From an uncultured Pseudomonadota bacterium (GTDB lineage Bacteria; Pseudomonadota; Alphaproteobacteria; RF32; CAG-239), in the NCBI GenBank assembly GCA_949295935.1, contig CASFMW010000010.1:1-32251 (forward strand): a DNA stretch of 32,251 bases, given 5' to 3'. The notes under the pieces were generated by a model, which saw nothing but the letters and a program-made list of their open reading frames with translations, made no database searches and was not told where the DNA came from. Both the position numbers and the translations under genes were made by a program. Below are positions 17,492 to 32,251 of this stretch, piece by piece; position 1 is the stretch's first letter; the number at the start of each line of letters is the position of its first letter.

Positions 17492-19198
17492 ATGTCTATC
17501 AAACTAGCCGTACCGGAAACCAGCATAACCCACTTAAAACCACGGATATCAGTCATCGGCGTCGGCGGTGGCGGCGGTAATGCGGTCAATAATATGATTG
17601 CCCAAAATCTGGAAGGCGTTGACTTCATCGTAGCAAACACCGATTCTCAAGCCTTAGCTAACTCCAGCGCCAGCAGAAAAATTCAGCTTGGCCTCCAAAC
17701 GACTCAAGGTCTTGGTGCAGGCGCTCGCCCGGAAATCGGAAAACTTGCGGCAGAAGAAGCCAAAGAAGAAATTGAAAAAGAAATCGAAGGTGCCAACATG
17801 GTCTTCATTACCGCCGGTATGGGGGGCGGTACCGGATCAGGAGCAGCTCCGGTTGTAGCAAAACTTGCAAAAGATAAAGGGATTCTAACAATCGGCGTCG
17901 TTACCAAACCTTTTCAGTTTGAAGGCCGCAAAAGAATGGAGACAGCCGAAGCCGCTGTTGAAGAATTTACAAAGTCTGTAGACAGTATCATCATTATTCC
18001 GAATCAAAATTTGTTTCGCATCGCCGATAAAAAAACCACTTTAGCCGATGCTTTCGTCATGGCAGATAATGTTTTGTATTCCGGTGTTCGTTCTATTACC
18101 GACTTGATGATGATGCCAGGCTTAATCAACCTTGACTTTGCAGATATCAAATCCATCATGCAAGACAAAGGCAAAGCCATTATGGGTACAGGTGAAGCTG
18201 AAGGCGAAGACCGCGCTGTTAAAGCAGCAGAACAAGCCTTGTCGAATCCATTACTGGATGATTGCAACATGCATGGCGCCAAAGGTGTATTGATTAACAT
18301 CACCGGCGGTACAGATATCACTTTGTTCGAAATTGACGAGGCAGCCAGCCGCATTAAAGAAGAAGTCGATGAAGAAGCAAACATCATCTTCGGCTCCAGC
18401 TTTGATGAAAGCTTAGCCGGCAAGATTCGTGTTTCAATCGTTGCCACCGGCATAGGCGGAAACGCAAAAGTGCACCCGCAACAACCTCAGGCTGCTAAAA
18501 TAGCAAGTTACATTGAACAAAGCTATGCCATGAAAGAAGTCGAAAAACCGATTGTCCCTTCTGCTGAAATCGACTCAACACTCGAAAAATTCTCAGCAAC
18601 AAAGGCTGCACCGGTTGTTGAAGAAGAACCATCAGAAACATTACAGGTCAAAGAACCTGAAGAAAACCTGATAAAAGAAGAACCCGAGACTGAAACCCAA
18701 GAGGCCGTTGAACCTTCTCCCGTTGAGGAAGAAACTGTGCCCGCTGATGAAGAATTCAATGCTAATGAAACATCAGCCGTCATTAACGAAATGCCCAAGG
18801 CTTCCTCTCTGTTCAAAGCTATTATTAATAACAAGCCCGAGGATGCTGTTACAGAGTTTGAAACAGCCTTGAGCTCAAACGAAAACAATTTTGCACCCAA
18901 AAGCAGCGTAAAAATGGTTGAAGAAGAACCAGAATTGTTTTCAACTCCGAAATTAAACACTTTTGCGCCCAAACCGGCAACTGAAGAACCGGAAAAATTA
19001 ATTGTTGAAGAAGATGATGAAGAATACACACCAACATTAATTGAGCGTGTAACCGGCTTTTCAATCGCCAAACGCAATCGCAAAAAGAAAGAGGCCATTG
19101 AACGCTATGAACAAATGACCCCAACTTTTTCGGAAAGCAACGGCACTGATGATGAAAAACTCAACCTCGAGATTCCATCATTCCTGCGCCGCAGATAA
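17492..19198 (+). CDS. ftsZ: Cell division GTPase FtsZ with long linker
   Basis: A 568-residue tubulin-like GTPase forming the Z-ring. GVGGGGGNA is near residue 23, and the tubulin signature GMGGGTGSG is at 109-117. The folded core ends near 320. A Glu/Pro-rich linker of over 200 residues follows, then a basic stretch, and the C-terminal peptide [10 protein letters not shown] (559-568) that binds FtsA. Such long linkers are typical of alphaproteobacteria; the E. coli protein has 383 residues. It is the last gene of the run, closed by a terminator. lpxC does not follow. Confidence 0.98.
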   Translation: MSIKLAVPETSITHLKPRISVIGVGGGGGNAVNNMIAQNLEGVDFIVANTDSQALANSSASRKIQLGLQTTQGLGAGARPEIGKLAAEEAKEEIEKEIEGANMVFITAGMGGGTGSGAAPVVAKLAKDKGILTIGVVTKPFQFEGRKRMETAEAAVEEFTKSVDSIIIIPNQNLFRIADKKTTLADAFVMADNVLYSGVRSITDLMMMPGLINLDFADIKSIMQDKGKAIMGTGEAEGEDRAVKAAEQALSNPLLDDCNMHGAKGVLINITGGTDITLFEIDEAASRIKEEVDEEANIIFGSSFDESLAGKIRVSIVATGIGGNAKVHPQQPQAAKIASYIEQSYAMKEVEKPIVPSAEIDSTLEKFSATKAAPVVEEEPSETLQVKEPEENLIKEEPETETQEAVEPSPVEEETVPADEEFNANETSAVINEMPKASSLFKAIINNKPEDAVTEFETALSSNENNFAPKSSVKMVEEEPELFSTPKLNTFAPKPATEEPEKLIVEEDDEEYTPTLIERVTGFSIAKRNRKKKEAIERYEQMTPTFSESNGTDDEKLNLEIPSFLRRR

Positions 19199-19212
19199 AA
19201 TAAGAATTATGT

Positions 19213-19251
19213 AAAAAAATACCTTCAGCACAAAACTGAAGGTATTTTTTT
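19213..19251. terminator. Bidirectional terminator between ftsZ and the 19256 gene
   Basis: ACCTTCAG and CTGAAGGT flank a seven-base loop, with A7 before and T7 after. It serves the convergent ftsZ (plus) and 19256-19951 (minus) genes. Confidence 0.92.
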
Positions 19252-19255
19252 ACTG

Positions 19256-19951
19256 TCAACGTGTAGCATGAGGATAAAGCATTCCTTTTGGTATCTTATC
19301 CTCCGACCAAACCATCGGTTCGACATCCCTGTGCCAATATACAACCTTAGGCTGAAATCCAGGAACTGAACGCTCCGTTTTATACAAACACGGATATATA
19401 ACACCTGGATAATACTCATTCTTTATATTTTCCATCAAAAAATACATTATCTCTGGAAAATAATTTTCTACGCCTACAATCTCTTTCCCATATTTAAAAT
19501 ACGACTTAGGAATCTCCCTAAAATGCATGCAGGAAAAAGCATTTCCATAACGAGCATACCACTCAGACAAAGGAAAATTAGAATGAACATCATTAGAAAC
19601 AAAACTATGATATTCAGCCATCGGAAAAACATTATGCCACATGAACTCCGGCTTAGGAGCTTTTGTACTCAACAATTTACAAATCTGACTTGTTGAATAA
19701 AAACGACACAGAGTAACATCGTCACAAAGGATAAAGCTATTCATTTGTTCGTAACCGCGAATAAAAAAATCAAGCATTTCAATTAAAGGCATAATTTTTT
19801 CTTCAGGATCAGGAATCTTCAAAGCTTCCAAATGAGAGAGACGAAGATCAAAAAAGATAACAGGCCCTTTATAACATGAACACTTCATAAGAGCTGCAAA
19901 CTCACCACCATATCTGGCCGAAAGTTTACGAAATCCATCTTGCTTACACAT
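19256..19951 (-). CDS. Unrecognised 231-residue protein
   Basis: I do not recognise this protein. It is rich in Tyr, Phe, Trp and Cys, with no signal peptide and no clear TM helix, so it is probably cytoplasmic. A Cys-x-Cys pair (MKCSCYKGP) follows an N-terminal basic part. The ATG has no Shine-Dalgarno; the leader is AU-rich with TATTATT and TTTAAAAAA blocks, as in other accessory genes here. It lies between the ftsZ terminator and two small membrane-protein genes on the same strand. Confidence 0.7.
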   Translation of the reverse strand: MCKQDGFRKLSARYGGEFAALMKCSCYKGPVIFFDLRLSHLEALKIPDPEEKIMPLIEMLDFFIRGYEQMNSFILCDDVTLCRFYSTSQICKLLSTKAPKPEFMWHNVFPMAEYHSFVSNDVHSNFPLSEWYARYGNAFSCMHFREIPKSYFKYGKEIVGVENYFPEIMYFLMENIKNEYYPGVIYPCLYKTERSVPGFQPKVVYWHRDVEPMVWSEDKIPKGMLYPHATR

Positions 19952-20075
19952 AGTATTACTTTTTTAAATTAATAATATTGTTAATAATAAGATAACAGAA
20001 AACTTGTATAACAAACCATCAAAAGAATCAAGCAAAATATTTACACAAAACGTATGTAATCCGCCGGTTTCAAAC

Positions 20076-20104
20076 AAAAAAGGCCGGAAATTTTCCGACC
20101 TTTT
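20076..20104 (-). terminator. Terminator of the 20114-20470 gene
   Basis: On the minus strand, GGTCGGAAA pairs with TTTCCGGCC (one G-U pair), followed by TTTTTT, ten bases after the stop codon. Confidence 0.85.
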
Positions 20105-20113
20105 CAAACATAA

Positions 20114-20470
20114 TCACGCTTCGATAGTCATACCAACGGAAGAATGCCCATCCTCATCAAGACTTGAAAGACGTAACTCGATTTCCTCAACCAAAAGCTC
20201 ATAGATTTTAATGCGTTCCTCATTATCCTCTGGAGCCTCATACAAACCATTGAGAATTTCAGAATACTTTTCGCTATAAATCTTAAGTTCTTTTTTGCTA
20301 AACTCTCGAATTAAGGTCAACATCGCCTCATAGGTAACCTCGCATTGATCTGTTTTATCCTCATAAGCCTTTTTAAGCCTTAGTAGCTCAAAATACTTAT
20401 CTATCCCACATCCGACAATTAAAAGAACAACAAAGGATAAAGCAAGCAATACCCAATAAAATTCTGTCAT
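20114..20470 (-). CDS. Small single-TM protein with a charged helical tail
   Basis: A 118-residue protein that I do not recognise. One TM helix lies at about 5-23, followed by a Lys/Glu-rich stretch likely to be alpha-helical or coiled coil. The ATG at 20470 is preferred; a TTG two codons upstream is in frame but less likely. There is no Shine-Dalgarno; a TTTAACTTAAAATTTTTT leader lies just upstream. It follows the 20506-20790 gene by 35 bases on the same strand and shares its architecture, so the two probably form an operon ending at the 20076 terminator. Confidence 0.7.
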   Translation of the reverse strand: MTEFYWVLLALSFVVLLIVGCGIDKYFELLRLKKAYEDKTDQCEVTYEAMLTLIREFSKKELKIYSEKYSEILNGLYEAPEDNEERIKIYELLVEEIELRLSSLDEDGHSSVGMTIEA

Positions 20471-20505
20471 AACCAAAAAATTTTAAGTTAAACACTCAGA
20501 ATTCA

Positions 20506-20790
20506 CTAATCGGCAAAAAACGTAAAGTTTATCTTCCGCGCCAAGTTTTTCTTATTAACGGTTTCCTCATCATCGCCCAAACCATTGACCTCGCGATAAC
20601 CAATATCTCCTTGTAAATCGTTAAGAATCTCACCGCACATTTGTGTCCCAACTTTAAGAAGAAGCACATCGAACATCCCTTTACTTATCTTCAAATCACG
20701 CTTAGCTTTGTTTAACGCGACACACAAAAGCGAAATAACGACAGCCGCAATAACAACAACGGCAATCAAAACATAATACAAATAATCCAT
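20506..20790 (-). CDS. Small single-TM protein
   Basis: A 94-residue protein that I do not recognise. The N-terminal TM helix (about 5-27) is very Val/Ala/Ile-rich; the remaining 65 residues are polar and probably cytoplasmic or periplasmic. It has a good promoter (20833-20860) placed directly behind the rpoC terminator. The ATG lacks a Shine-Dalgarno and is preceded by the AU-rich leader CTATTATTGTTTCACTAAAT. It is likely co-transcribed with the 20114-20470 gene. Confidence 0.7.
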   Translation of the reverse strand: MDYLYYVLIAVVVIAAVVISLLCVALNKAKRDLKISKGMFDVLLLKVGTQMCGEILNDLQGDIGYREVNGLGDDEETVNKKNLARKINFTFFAD

Positions 20791-20832
20791 ATAAAAAATA
20801 ATTTAGTGAAACAATAATAGTTAATTGTCCTT

Positions 20833-20860
20833 ATAGTACAAAATTTTACTTTTTTGTCAA
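20833..20860 (-). promoter_or_regulatory. Promoter of the 20790-20114 pair
   Basis: On the minus strand, TTGACA (20855-20860) and TACTAT (20833-20838) have 16-base spacing. The inferred leader is about 36 bases and begins TTAACTATTATT, much like the leader at 29624. Confidence 0.8.
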
Positions 20861-20872
20861 CAGAAAAATCCC

Positions 20873-20898
20873 AAAAAAGGGCGCCGTTACCGACACCC
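20873..20898 (-). terminator. rpoC terminator
   Basis: On the minus strand, GGGTGTCG-GTAA-CGGCGCCC (eight pairs including G-U, with a GNRA-type loop) is followed by TTTTTT. It lies 28 bases after the rpoC stop. Confidence 0.92.
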
Positions 20899-20925
20899 TT
20901 CAAATTAAGAACAAAGTCAAGTTGA

Positions 20926-29285
<8,360 letters not shown>

Positions 29286-29429
29286 AAGCCTTCATCCTTT
29301 ATAAGTTAAAAATCCGCAGCAATCCACACGGAGCCAAGCCCCGAACCCGCCTGCAGAATGTTGAAAAAACAAAATTTATTCACAGAACCGCGCCACACCA
29401 CTGACTTATAAAGAAAACCTCTTGACGCA

Positions 29430-29548
29430 GATTCGCAAAATAATAAAAAACAAAAAGTCGTATTCTTATACAACTGCGAGTCTAAAATGGCAAGTATTTT
29501 TTTGCAAATTGAGTCAAGTTTTTTTAATTTTATCCCAAGAAAAGAGTC
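29430..29548. promoter_or_regulatory. GANTC cluster at the rpoB promoter
   Basis: Four GANTC sites start at 29430, 29478, 29511 and 29544, in 119 bases where about 0.5 is expected. The one at 29478 lies between the -35 and -10 of the rpoB promoter, and TTGAGTC at 29509 matches sites upstream of rpsL. Confidence 0.6.
29465..29493 (-). promoter_or_regulatory. rpoB promoter
   Basis: On the minus strand, TTGCCA (29488-29493) and TATAAG (29465-29470) are 17 bases apart. The spacer contains a GACTC (GANTC) site. Confidence 0.7.
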
Positions 29549-29588
29549 TAAATTATTTTAAAACCATCGACTTTTTTGCTTAAGCAAC

Positions 29589-29617
29589 TTGACAAAATTT
29601 TCATCTCGCATTATAAA
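29589..29617 (+). promoter_or_regulatory. Promoter of the 29658 gene
   Basis: TTGACA (29589-29594) and TATAAA (29612-29617) are 17 bases apart, close to consensus. Transcription should begin near 29624, giving a leader of about 34 bases that starts TTAACTTTATTATTAATTAA and has no Shine-Dalgarno. Confidence 0.85.
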
Positions 29618-29657
29618 AGGCACATTAACTTTATTATTAATTAAAAATCATACTATT

Positions 29658-30200
29658 ATGGATACAAAAGAACAGGCGCTTGCCACCATTCAAGAAATTA
29701 TGAAACAAAACGGGTTAACCAAAGAAGACGTCTTTTCCGCATTGAACATTAACTCCTCTACCGAAGAAAAATTGGAATACGAAATTCTATACACAGACGG
29801 CACCCATTCATGGACACCGCAAATCAACAAAATCCCGTGGGGAGTGATTATTTTCGATTGCGCCATACAGCTCAAAGAAATTCCAGATAAGATGAGCTAC
29901 TACAACGCCCAAAAATTTTGTTCAAAAACAAACTTTAAGGGAAAAAAGTGCAACAGCGGTTCAAGAGTTTTCTGGAAAAGGATAATTAGTCTGAGCGAAG
30001 AAATGTTAGAAAAACTCAATGCATTTATCGGCTCAATCAATGGCCAACCACTTAAAGGAGACTATTGGACCACTGGAAAATGCCACGACAAAGATGCTTG
30101 GATTGTCTACATCTACAACGCACAAAAAGGGATTTCCAGCGCCAACGTCCACAGAAAATTAAAAGTTCGCCGAACTATCGAAATCGCCGAACTAGAATAA
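29658..30200 (+). CDS. DUF1566-like (Lcl C-terminal-like) protein, tentative
   Basis: A 180-residue protein without signal peptide or TM helix. A short helical N-terminus (1-35) is followed by a part (about 42-175) with DGTHSWTP, WGVIIFDCAI, YYNAQKFCSK, YWTTGKCHDKDAW and a VRRTIE ending. This order resembles DUF1566/Lcl C-terminal domains, which have a C-type-lectin-like fold and are common in gut bacteria; the match is by eye only. The reading frame extends upstream to 29589, but that codon lies in the promoter, so ATG 29658 is the start. A terminator follows. Confidence 0.75.
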   Translation: MDTKEQALATIQEIMKQNGLTKEDVFSALNINSSTEEKLEYEILYTDGTHSWTPQINKIPWGVIIFDCAIQLKEIPDKMSYYNAQKFCSKTNFKGKKCNSGSRVFWKRIISLSEEMLEKLNAFIGSINGQPLKGDYWTTGKCHDKDAWIVYIYNAQKGISSANVHRKLKVRRTIEIAELE

Positions 30201-30210
30201 CCATTATCCT

Positions 30211-30246
30211 AAAAATCAGCTTCTCATAGTAAGCTGATTTTTTTTC
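30211..30246 (+). terminator. Terminator of the 29658 gene
   Basis: AATCAGCTT and AAGCTGATT flank an eight-base loop and run into a T tract, 12 bases after the stop. Confidence 0.92.
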
Positions 30247-30305
30247 TTTATAAAACTAAAAAAATGAAATAAAATATAATTGCTCAAATAATTAAGGATA
30301 GCAAA

Positions 30306-30650
30306 ATGAAAAATAAACTCTTTCTTTTAGCAGCATTATTTTGCACCGCCTGCAGCTTAAACAAACATTACGCCATCTACCAATATGATAACGGCAATGA
30401 CTATGTCAAAGACGGCACCATCCGCATTGTTGATACCAAAAGCGGAAAAATCGGCTATGCCACACCGGATGGCAAAGTCTTAATTGAGCCTCAATATGCC
30501 TATGGCTACCCGTTTGAAAACGGCATTGCCAAAGTCACCGAAAGCGGCAGCTCAAAGGCCGTCACTGACTCTCATGGTGAATATCATTATTGGGACAGCG
30601 ATAACTGGTTCTATATTGACAAACAAGGCAACAAAATTAACAAAAAATAA
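30306..30650 (+). CDS. WG-repeat lipoprotein
   Basis: A 114-residue protein with a signal peptide and likely lipidated Cys16; the lipobox C13-T14-A15-C16 is unusual at -3. Residues 47-77 (GKIGYATPDGKVLIEPQYAY and on to FENGIAKV) match a WG repeat, with a second partial unit near the end (WFYIDKQGNKI). WG-repeat proteins are usually surface or periplasmic; their role here is unknown. AAGGA precedes the ATG, and a TATAAT lies at 30275-30280 without a clear -35. Confidence 0.82.
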   Translation: MKNKLFLLAALFCTACSLNKHYAIYQYDNGNDYVKDGTIRIVDTKSGKIGYATPDGKVLIEPQYAYGYPFENGIAKVTESGSSKAVTDSHGEYHYWDSDNWFYIDKQGNKINKK

Positions 30651-30690
30651 AAAAAATCCCTTGGCAACAAAAAACAACCAAGGGATTTTT
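30651..30690. terminator. Bidirectional terminator, 30306 / 30694 convergent genes
   Basis: AAAAATCCCTTGG pairs with CCAAGGGATTTTT around a 13-base loop, with A and T tracts on both sides. It lies between the stop codons of convergent genes. Confidence 0.92.
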
Positions 30691-30693
30691 CAA

Positions 30694-31431
30694 TTACGAG
30701 TTTTTATCCGCCCATTTTGATGCTCTTTTCAAAAAGAGATTGCATTTTTCGAGTGACAAATGCTCATCATCATTTTCCAGCCCTTTCTGCGCATCAATAT
30801 AAAACTCAGCTTTGGCTGGCAAAACCTGTTTAATTTGATTAAGCGTCTGTAACACATTTTGTGGGGACAAACCACCGGCATACCCTTGAACCACATCGGA
30901 AAAAGCTGGTGATTTTCGCTTGTTTGGAACAATCCCATTTCCGAAAGATTCATCATACAAACAATCAAATTCAATATCTTCAACTTGATACAACTGTTCA
31001 ATAATCTCTTTGTTACTGTCATTATAAGACAAGATAAACCTTTGAGAATCATAAAACCTAATCATATCAGCCAATCGCGCCACATCAGGTGTTTTTTCTC
31101 GTCCGATTTTAAAGTTGAGTTGTACCCGAGAAATAACTGGCAAACCGTTTTGATGCCTAAAATCAAGAAAAGTTTTCAATTCATTCGGTACATTCCCTGC
31201 GCAAAAATCTTCAACCCAATCTTTGTTCAAATGCAACGCAATTTGCGTCATAGGCGTTGCATAAAAACACAAGGCCCAAATCCACCAATAGCGCGCCATT
31301 CCGAAAGCAGCTTTATCGCCTGAAACCTGAACTCCTATTTCAGCCAAAGGATACTTTTCACAAATTCCAAGCAAAGCTTTAATATCCGTAAACTCATTGG
31401 CACCGGAAAGCGTAATCATCGTTAGCTTCAT
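30694..31431 (-). CDS. TIM-barrel protein resembling phosphoribosylanthranilate isomerase
   Basis: A 245-residue cytoplasmic protein. Residues 184-193 (YAGGLSPQNV) and 210-219 (FYIDAQKGLE) resemble the C-terminal phosphate-binding part of TrpF (AGGL-P-NV, then D-SSG-E), and the N-terminal ITLSGA strand fits a barrel. TrpF proteins are usually about 200 residues and their catalytic Cys/Asp pattern is not obvious, so the activity is uncertain. The in-frame ATG at 31431 is preferred over upstream codons. There is no Shine-Dalgarno; a TTATTATTATTCACTTAAAA leader precedes it. No other trp gene is near. Confidence 0.7.
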   Translation of the reverse strand: MKLTMITLSGANEFTDIKALLGICEKYPLAEIGVQVSGDKAAFGMARYWWIWALCFYATPMTQIALHLNKDWVEDFCAGNVPNELKTFLDFRHQNGLPVISRVQLNFKIGREKTPDVARLADMIRFYDSQRFILSYNDSNKEIIEQLYQVEDIEFDCLYDESFGNGIVPNKRKSPAFSDVVQGYAGGLSPQNVLQTLNQIKQVLPAKAEFYIDAQKGLENDDEHLSLEKCNLFLKRASKWADKNS

Positions 31432-31476
31432 AACATAAAAATTTTTAAGTGAATAATAATAAATTAGCAAAAGCAA

Positions 31477-31503
31477 ACTATAAAAAAATTACAGCAATGT
31501 CAA
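31477..31503 (-). promoter_or_regulatory. Candidate promoter of the 30694-31431 gene
   Basis: On the minus strand, TTGACA (31498-31503) and TATAGT (31477-31482) have a short 15-base spacer. It lies directly behind the terminator of the 31558 gene. Confidence 0.45.
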
Positions 31504-31509
31504 TCTATA

Positions 31510-31544
31510 AAAAAATCCCTCATTTTTCCAAAAGAGGGATTTTT
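31510..31544. terminator. Terminator of the 31558-31857 lipoprotein gene
   Basis: AAAAATCCCTC pairs with GAGGGATTTTT around a 12-base loop, with a T tract on the minus-strand side. It lies 14 bases after the stop. Confidence 0.9.
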
Positions 31545-31557
31545 CAAAGAAAACAAC

Positions 31558-31857
31558 CTATTGAGCCGCACGCAAAGCGTTAATCACATTCGTCGCGATT
31601 GTCTGCGCCTCAGAATCAATTCCGGCAGCTTCAAGCGCCATTTTTTTAAGGCAAGTGCTGACAATTTCATCTTTAGTTGCAGTCAAACTTTTAGCAAAAA
31701 GAGTTCCGTTCTGCAACATTGAGTTTGCCTCAGTCAAAGCACAAGCCCGAAACTTTTCTTGCGCCGAAGCATTTGAGCTAACAGTCATATATTTATCAAG
31801 ATGAGAACATCCGCTTACCAAAACCGCAAGTCCCAAAAGCAAACAATACTTTTTCAT
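31558..31857 (-). CDS. Small lipoprotein of unknown function
   Basis: A 99-residue protein with a signal peptide and lipobox V14-S15-G16-C17, so Cys17 should be lipidated. The mature part is Ala-rich and probably helical, with two further cysteines that could form a disulfide. An AAGGGA Shine-Dalgarno precedes the ATG. No family was recognised. Confidence 0.8.
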   Translation of the reverse strand: MKKYCLLLGLAVLVSGCSHLDKYMTVSSNASAQEKFRACALTEANSMLQNGTLFAKSLTATKDEIVSTCLKKMALEAAGIDSEAQTIATNVINALRAAQ

Positions 31858-31942
31858 AACAATCCCTTTCTGAATGATAACAAATCAGATAAAAGATAAA
31901 ACAAACTGTTTAATTTTTTATAACTTACCCTGATTTTAAAAC

Positions 31943-31976
31943 AAAAAAGAGCATCAAACTTTACGCTTGATACTCT
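31943..31976 (-). terminator. Terminator of the right-edge gene
   Basis: On the minus strand, AGAGTATCAA pairs with TTGATGCTCT (one G-U pair) around a nine-base loop and is followed by T6. The stop codon of the alternative frame of the right-edge gene falls inside this stem. Confidence 0.8.
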
Positions 31977-32020
31977 CTTTTAACCAGTTAAAGCCGAGTT
32001 TACTCAAAAATTTTCCTCGC

Positions 32021-32251
32021 TCATTTTCTTCTTGAAGTCGGTTCTCGGTAAATACGACATTGATCCTCGCCTGTAGAGGTAAAACACCACTTGTCTTCAC
32101 TCAAAGAAATAAAACCAAGAGCCCTAAAACTTTCAATCAAATCTGGTGCAATATTTTGTACTGCCCCAAGTTTGTCAAGCGGCAAAATTGAGAGTCTTAA
32201 AGTTAAAATTGTTCCAAATAAGTTCTGCGTTTGCCGGAGTGATGTATCCGA
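32021..32251 (-). CDS. C-terminal fragment of an unidentified protein (cut by window edge)
   Basis: A frame with no start in the window reads 76 residues from the right edge to TGA at 32021-32023. It contains LPLDKLGAVQNIAPDLIESF and SEDKWCFTSTGEDQCRIYRE, which look protein-like, and a terminator lies about 45 bases downstream. I do not recognise the family. A second frame (31954-32100) is open over the last part and the following bases, also with protein-like composition, so the true C-terminus may be altered by a one-base frameshift near 32041. Confidence 0.6.
   Translation of the reverse strand, partial: SDTSLRQTQNLFGTILTLRLSILPLDKLGAVQNIAPDLIESFRALGFISLSEDKWCFTSTGEDQCRIYREPTSRRK

Larger units (their letters stand above)
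29286..29657. other. rpoB / 29658 divergent intergenic region, no gene
   Basis: These 372 bases hold two divergent promoters: rpoB leftwards (29465-29493) and the 29658 gene rightwards (29589-29617). There is a roughly 175-base rpoB leader with a small GGGGC-TTG-GCTCC hairpin, and four GANTC sites. I see no small gene. Confidence 0.7.

Noticed and set aside
29488..29506. Possible sigma-54 site (TGGCAAG ... TTTGCA) near the rpoB promoter
   Set aside because: The GG and GC are 13 bases apart instead of 10, and a sigma-70 promoter occupies the same bases on the other strand.
29589..29657. Upstream extension of the DUF1566-like gene to a TTG codon
   Set aside because: The TTG is the first part of the -35 box TTGACA, so it cannot be within the transcript.

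Overview
The window comes from an AT-rich bacterium, most probably an alphaproteobacterium. The evidence is an LPS-transport/sigma-54 block (kdsD-lptC-lptA-lptB-rpoN-hpf-ptsN), an FtsZ with a very long acidic linker and an IPSFLRR-type tail, and clusters of GANTC, the site of the alphaproteobacterial cell-cycle methylase CcrM, at two housekeeping promoters. A host- or gut-associated lineage is possible, but that is inference only.

Layout. Positions 1-3279 (minus strand) hold the str operon in the order rpsL, rpsG, fusA, tuf; tuf is cut by the window edge. The fusA-tuf spacer contains a three-copy short repeat. Positions 3631-4938 hold a small two-TM protein (minus) and a tandem pair of related lipoproteins (plus). 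Positions 5027-10839 (plus) hold kdsD, lptC, lptA, lptB, rpoN, hpf and ptsN, closed by a strong terminator. Positions 11028-19198 (plus) are a compact division/cell-wall run: mraY, ftsW, murG, murB, ftsQ, ftsA, ftsZ. Positions 19256-20790 (minus) hold three unrecognised genes, two of them small single-TM proteins. Positions 20926-29285 (minus) are rpoC and rpoB. Positions 29658-32251 hold accessory genes: a DUF1566-like protein, a WG-repeat lipoprotein, a TrpF-like barrel protein, a small lipoprotein, and the 3' end of an unidentified gene that may be frameshifted.

How the parts work together. The core content makes and translates RNA (rpoBC, rpsL, rpsG, fusA, tuf), exports LPS (KdsD makes a Kdo precursor; LptB, LptC and LptA belong to the transporter), and completes lipid II and builds the septum (MurB, MraY, MurG, FtsW, FtsQ, FtsA, FtsZ). 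In many bacteria rpoBC is followed directly by rpsL-rpsG-fusA-tuf. Here the two halves keep the same strand and order but are separated by about 17.6 kb, mostly of opposite orientation. The division cluster lacks every amino-acid-adding ligase (murC, murD, murE, murF, ddl), although the remaining genes abut or overlap.

Most notable signals: (1) dense GAGTC/GATTC clusters over the rpsL and rpoB promoters; (2) a shared AU-rich leader without Shine-Dalgarno before six accessory genes, while the core genes mostly have clear Shine-Dalgarno sites; (3) the ligase-free division cluster; (4) the split rpoBC/str arrangement; (5) the fusA-tuf repeat family; (6) a possible frameshift at the right edge. 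I found no CRISPR array, tRNA, rRNA, complete insertion sequence or recognisable defence system.
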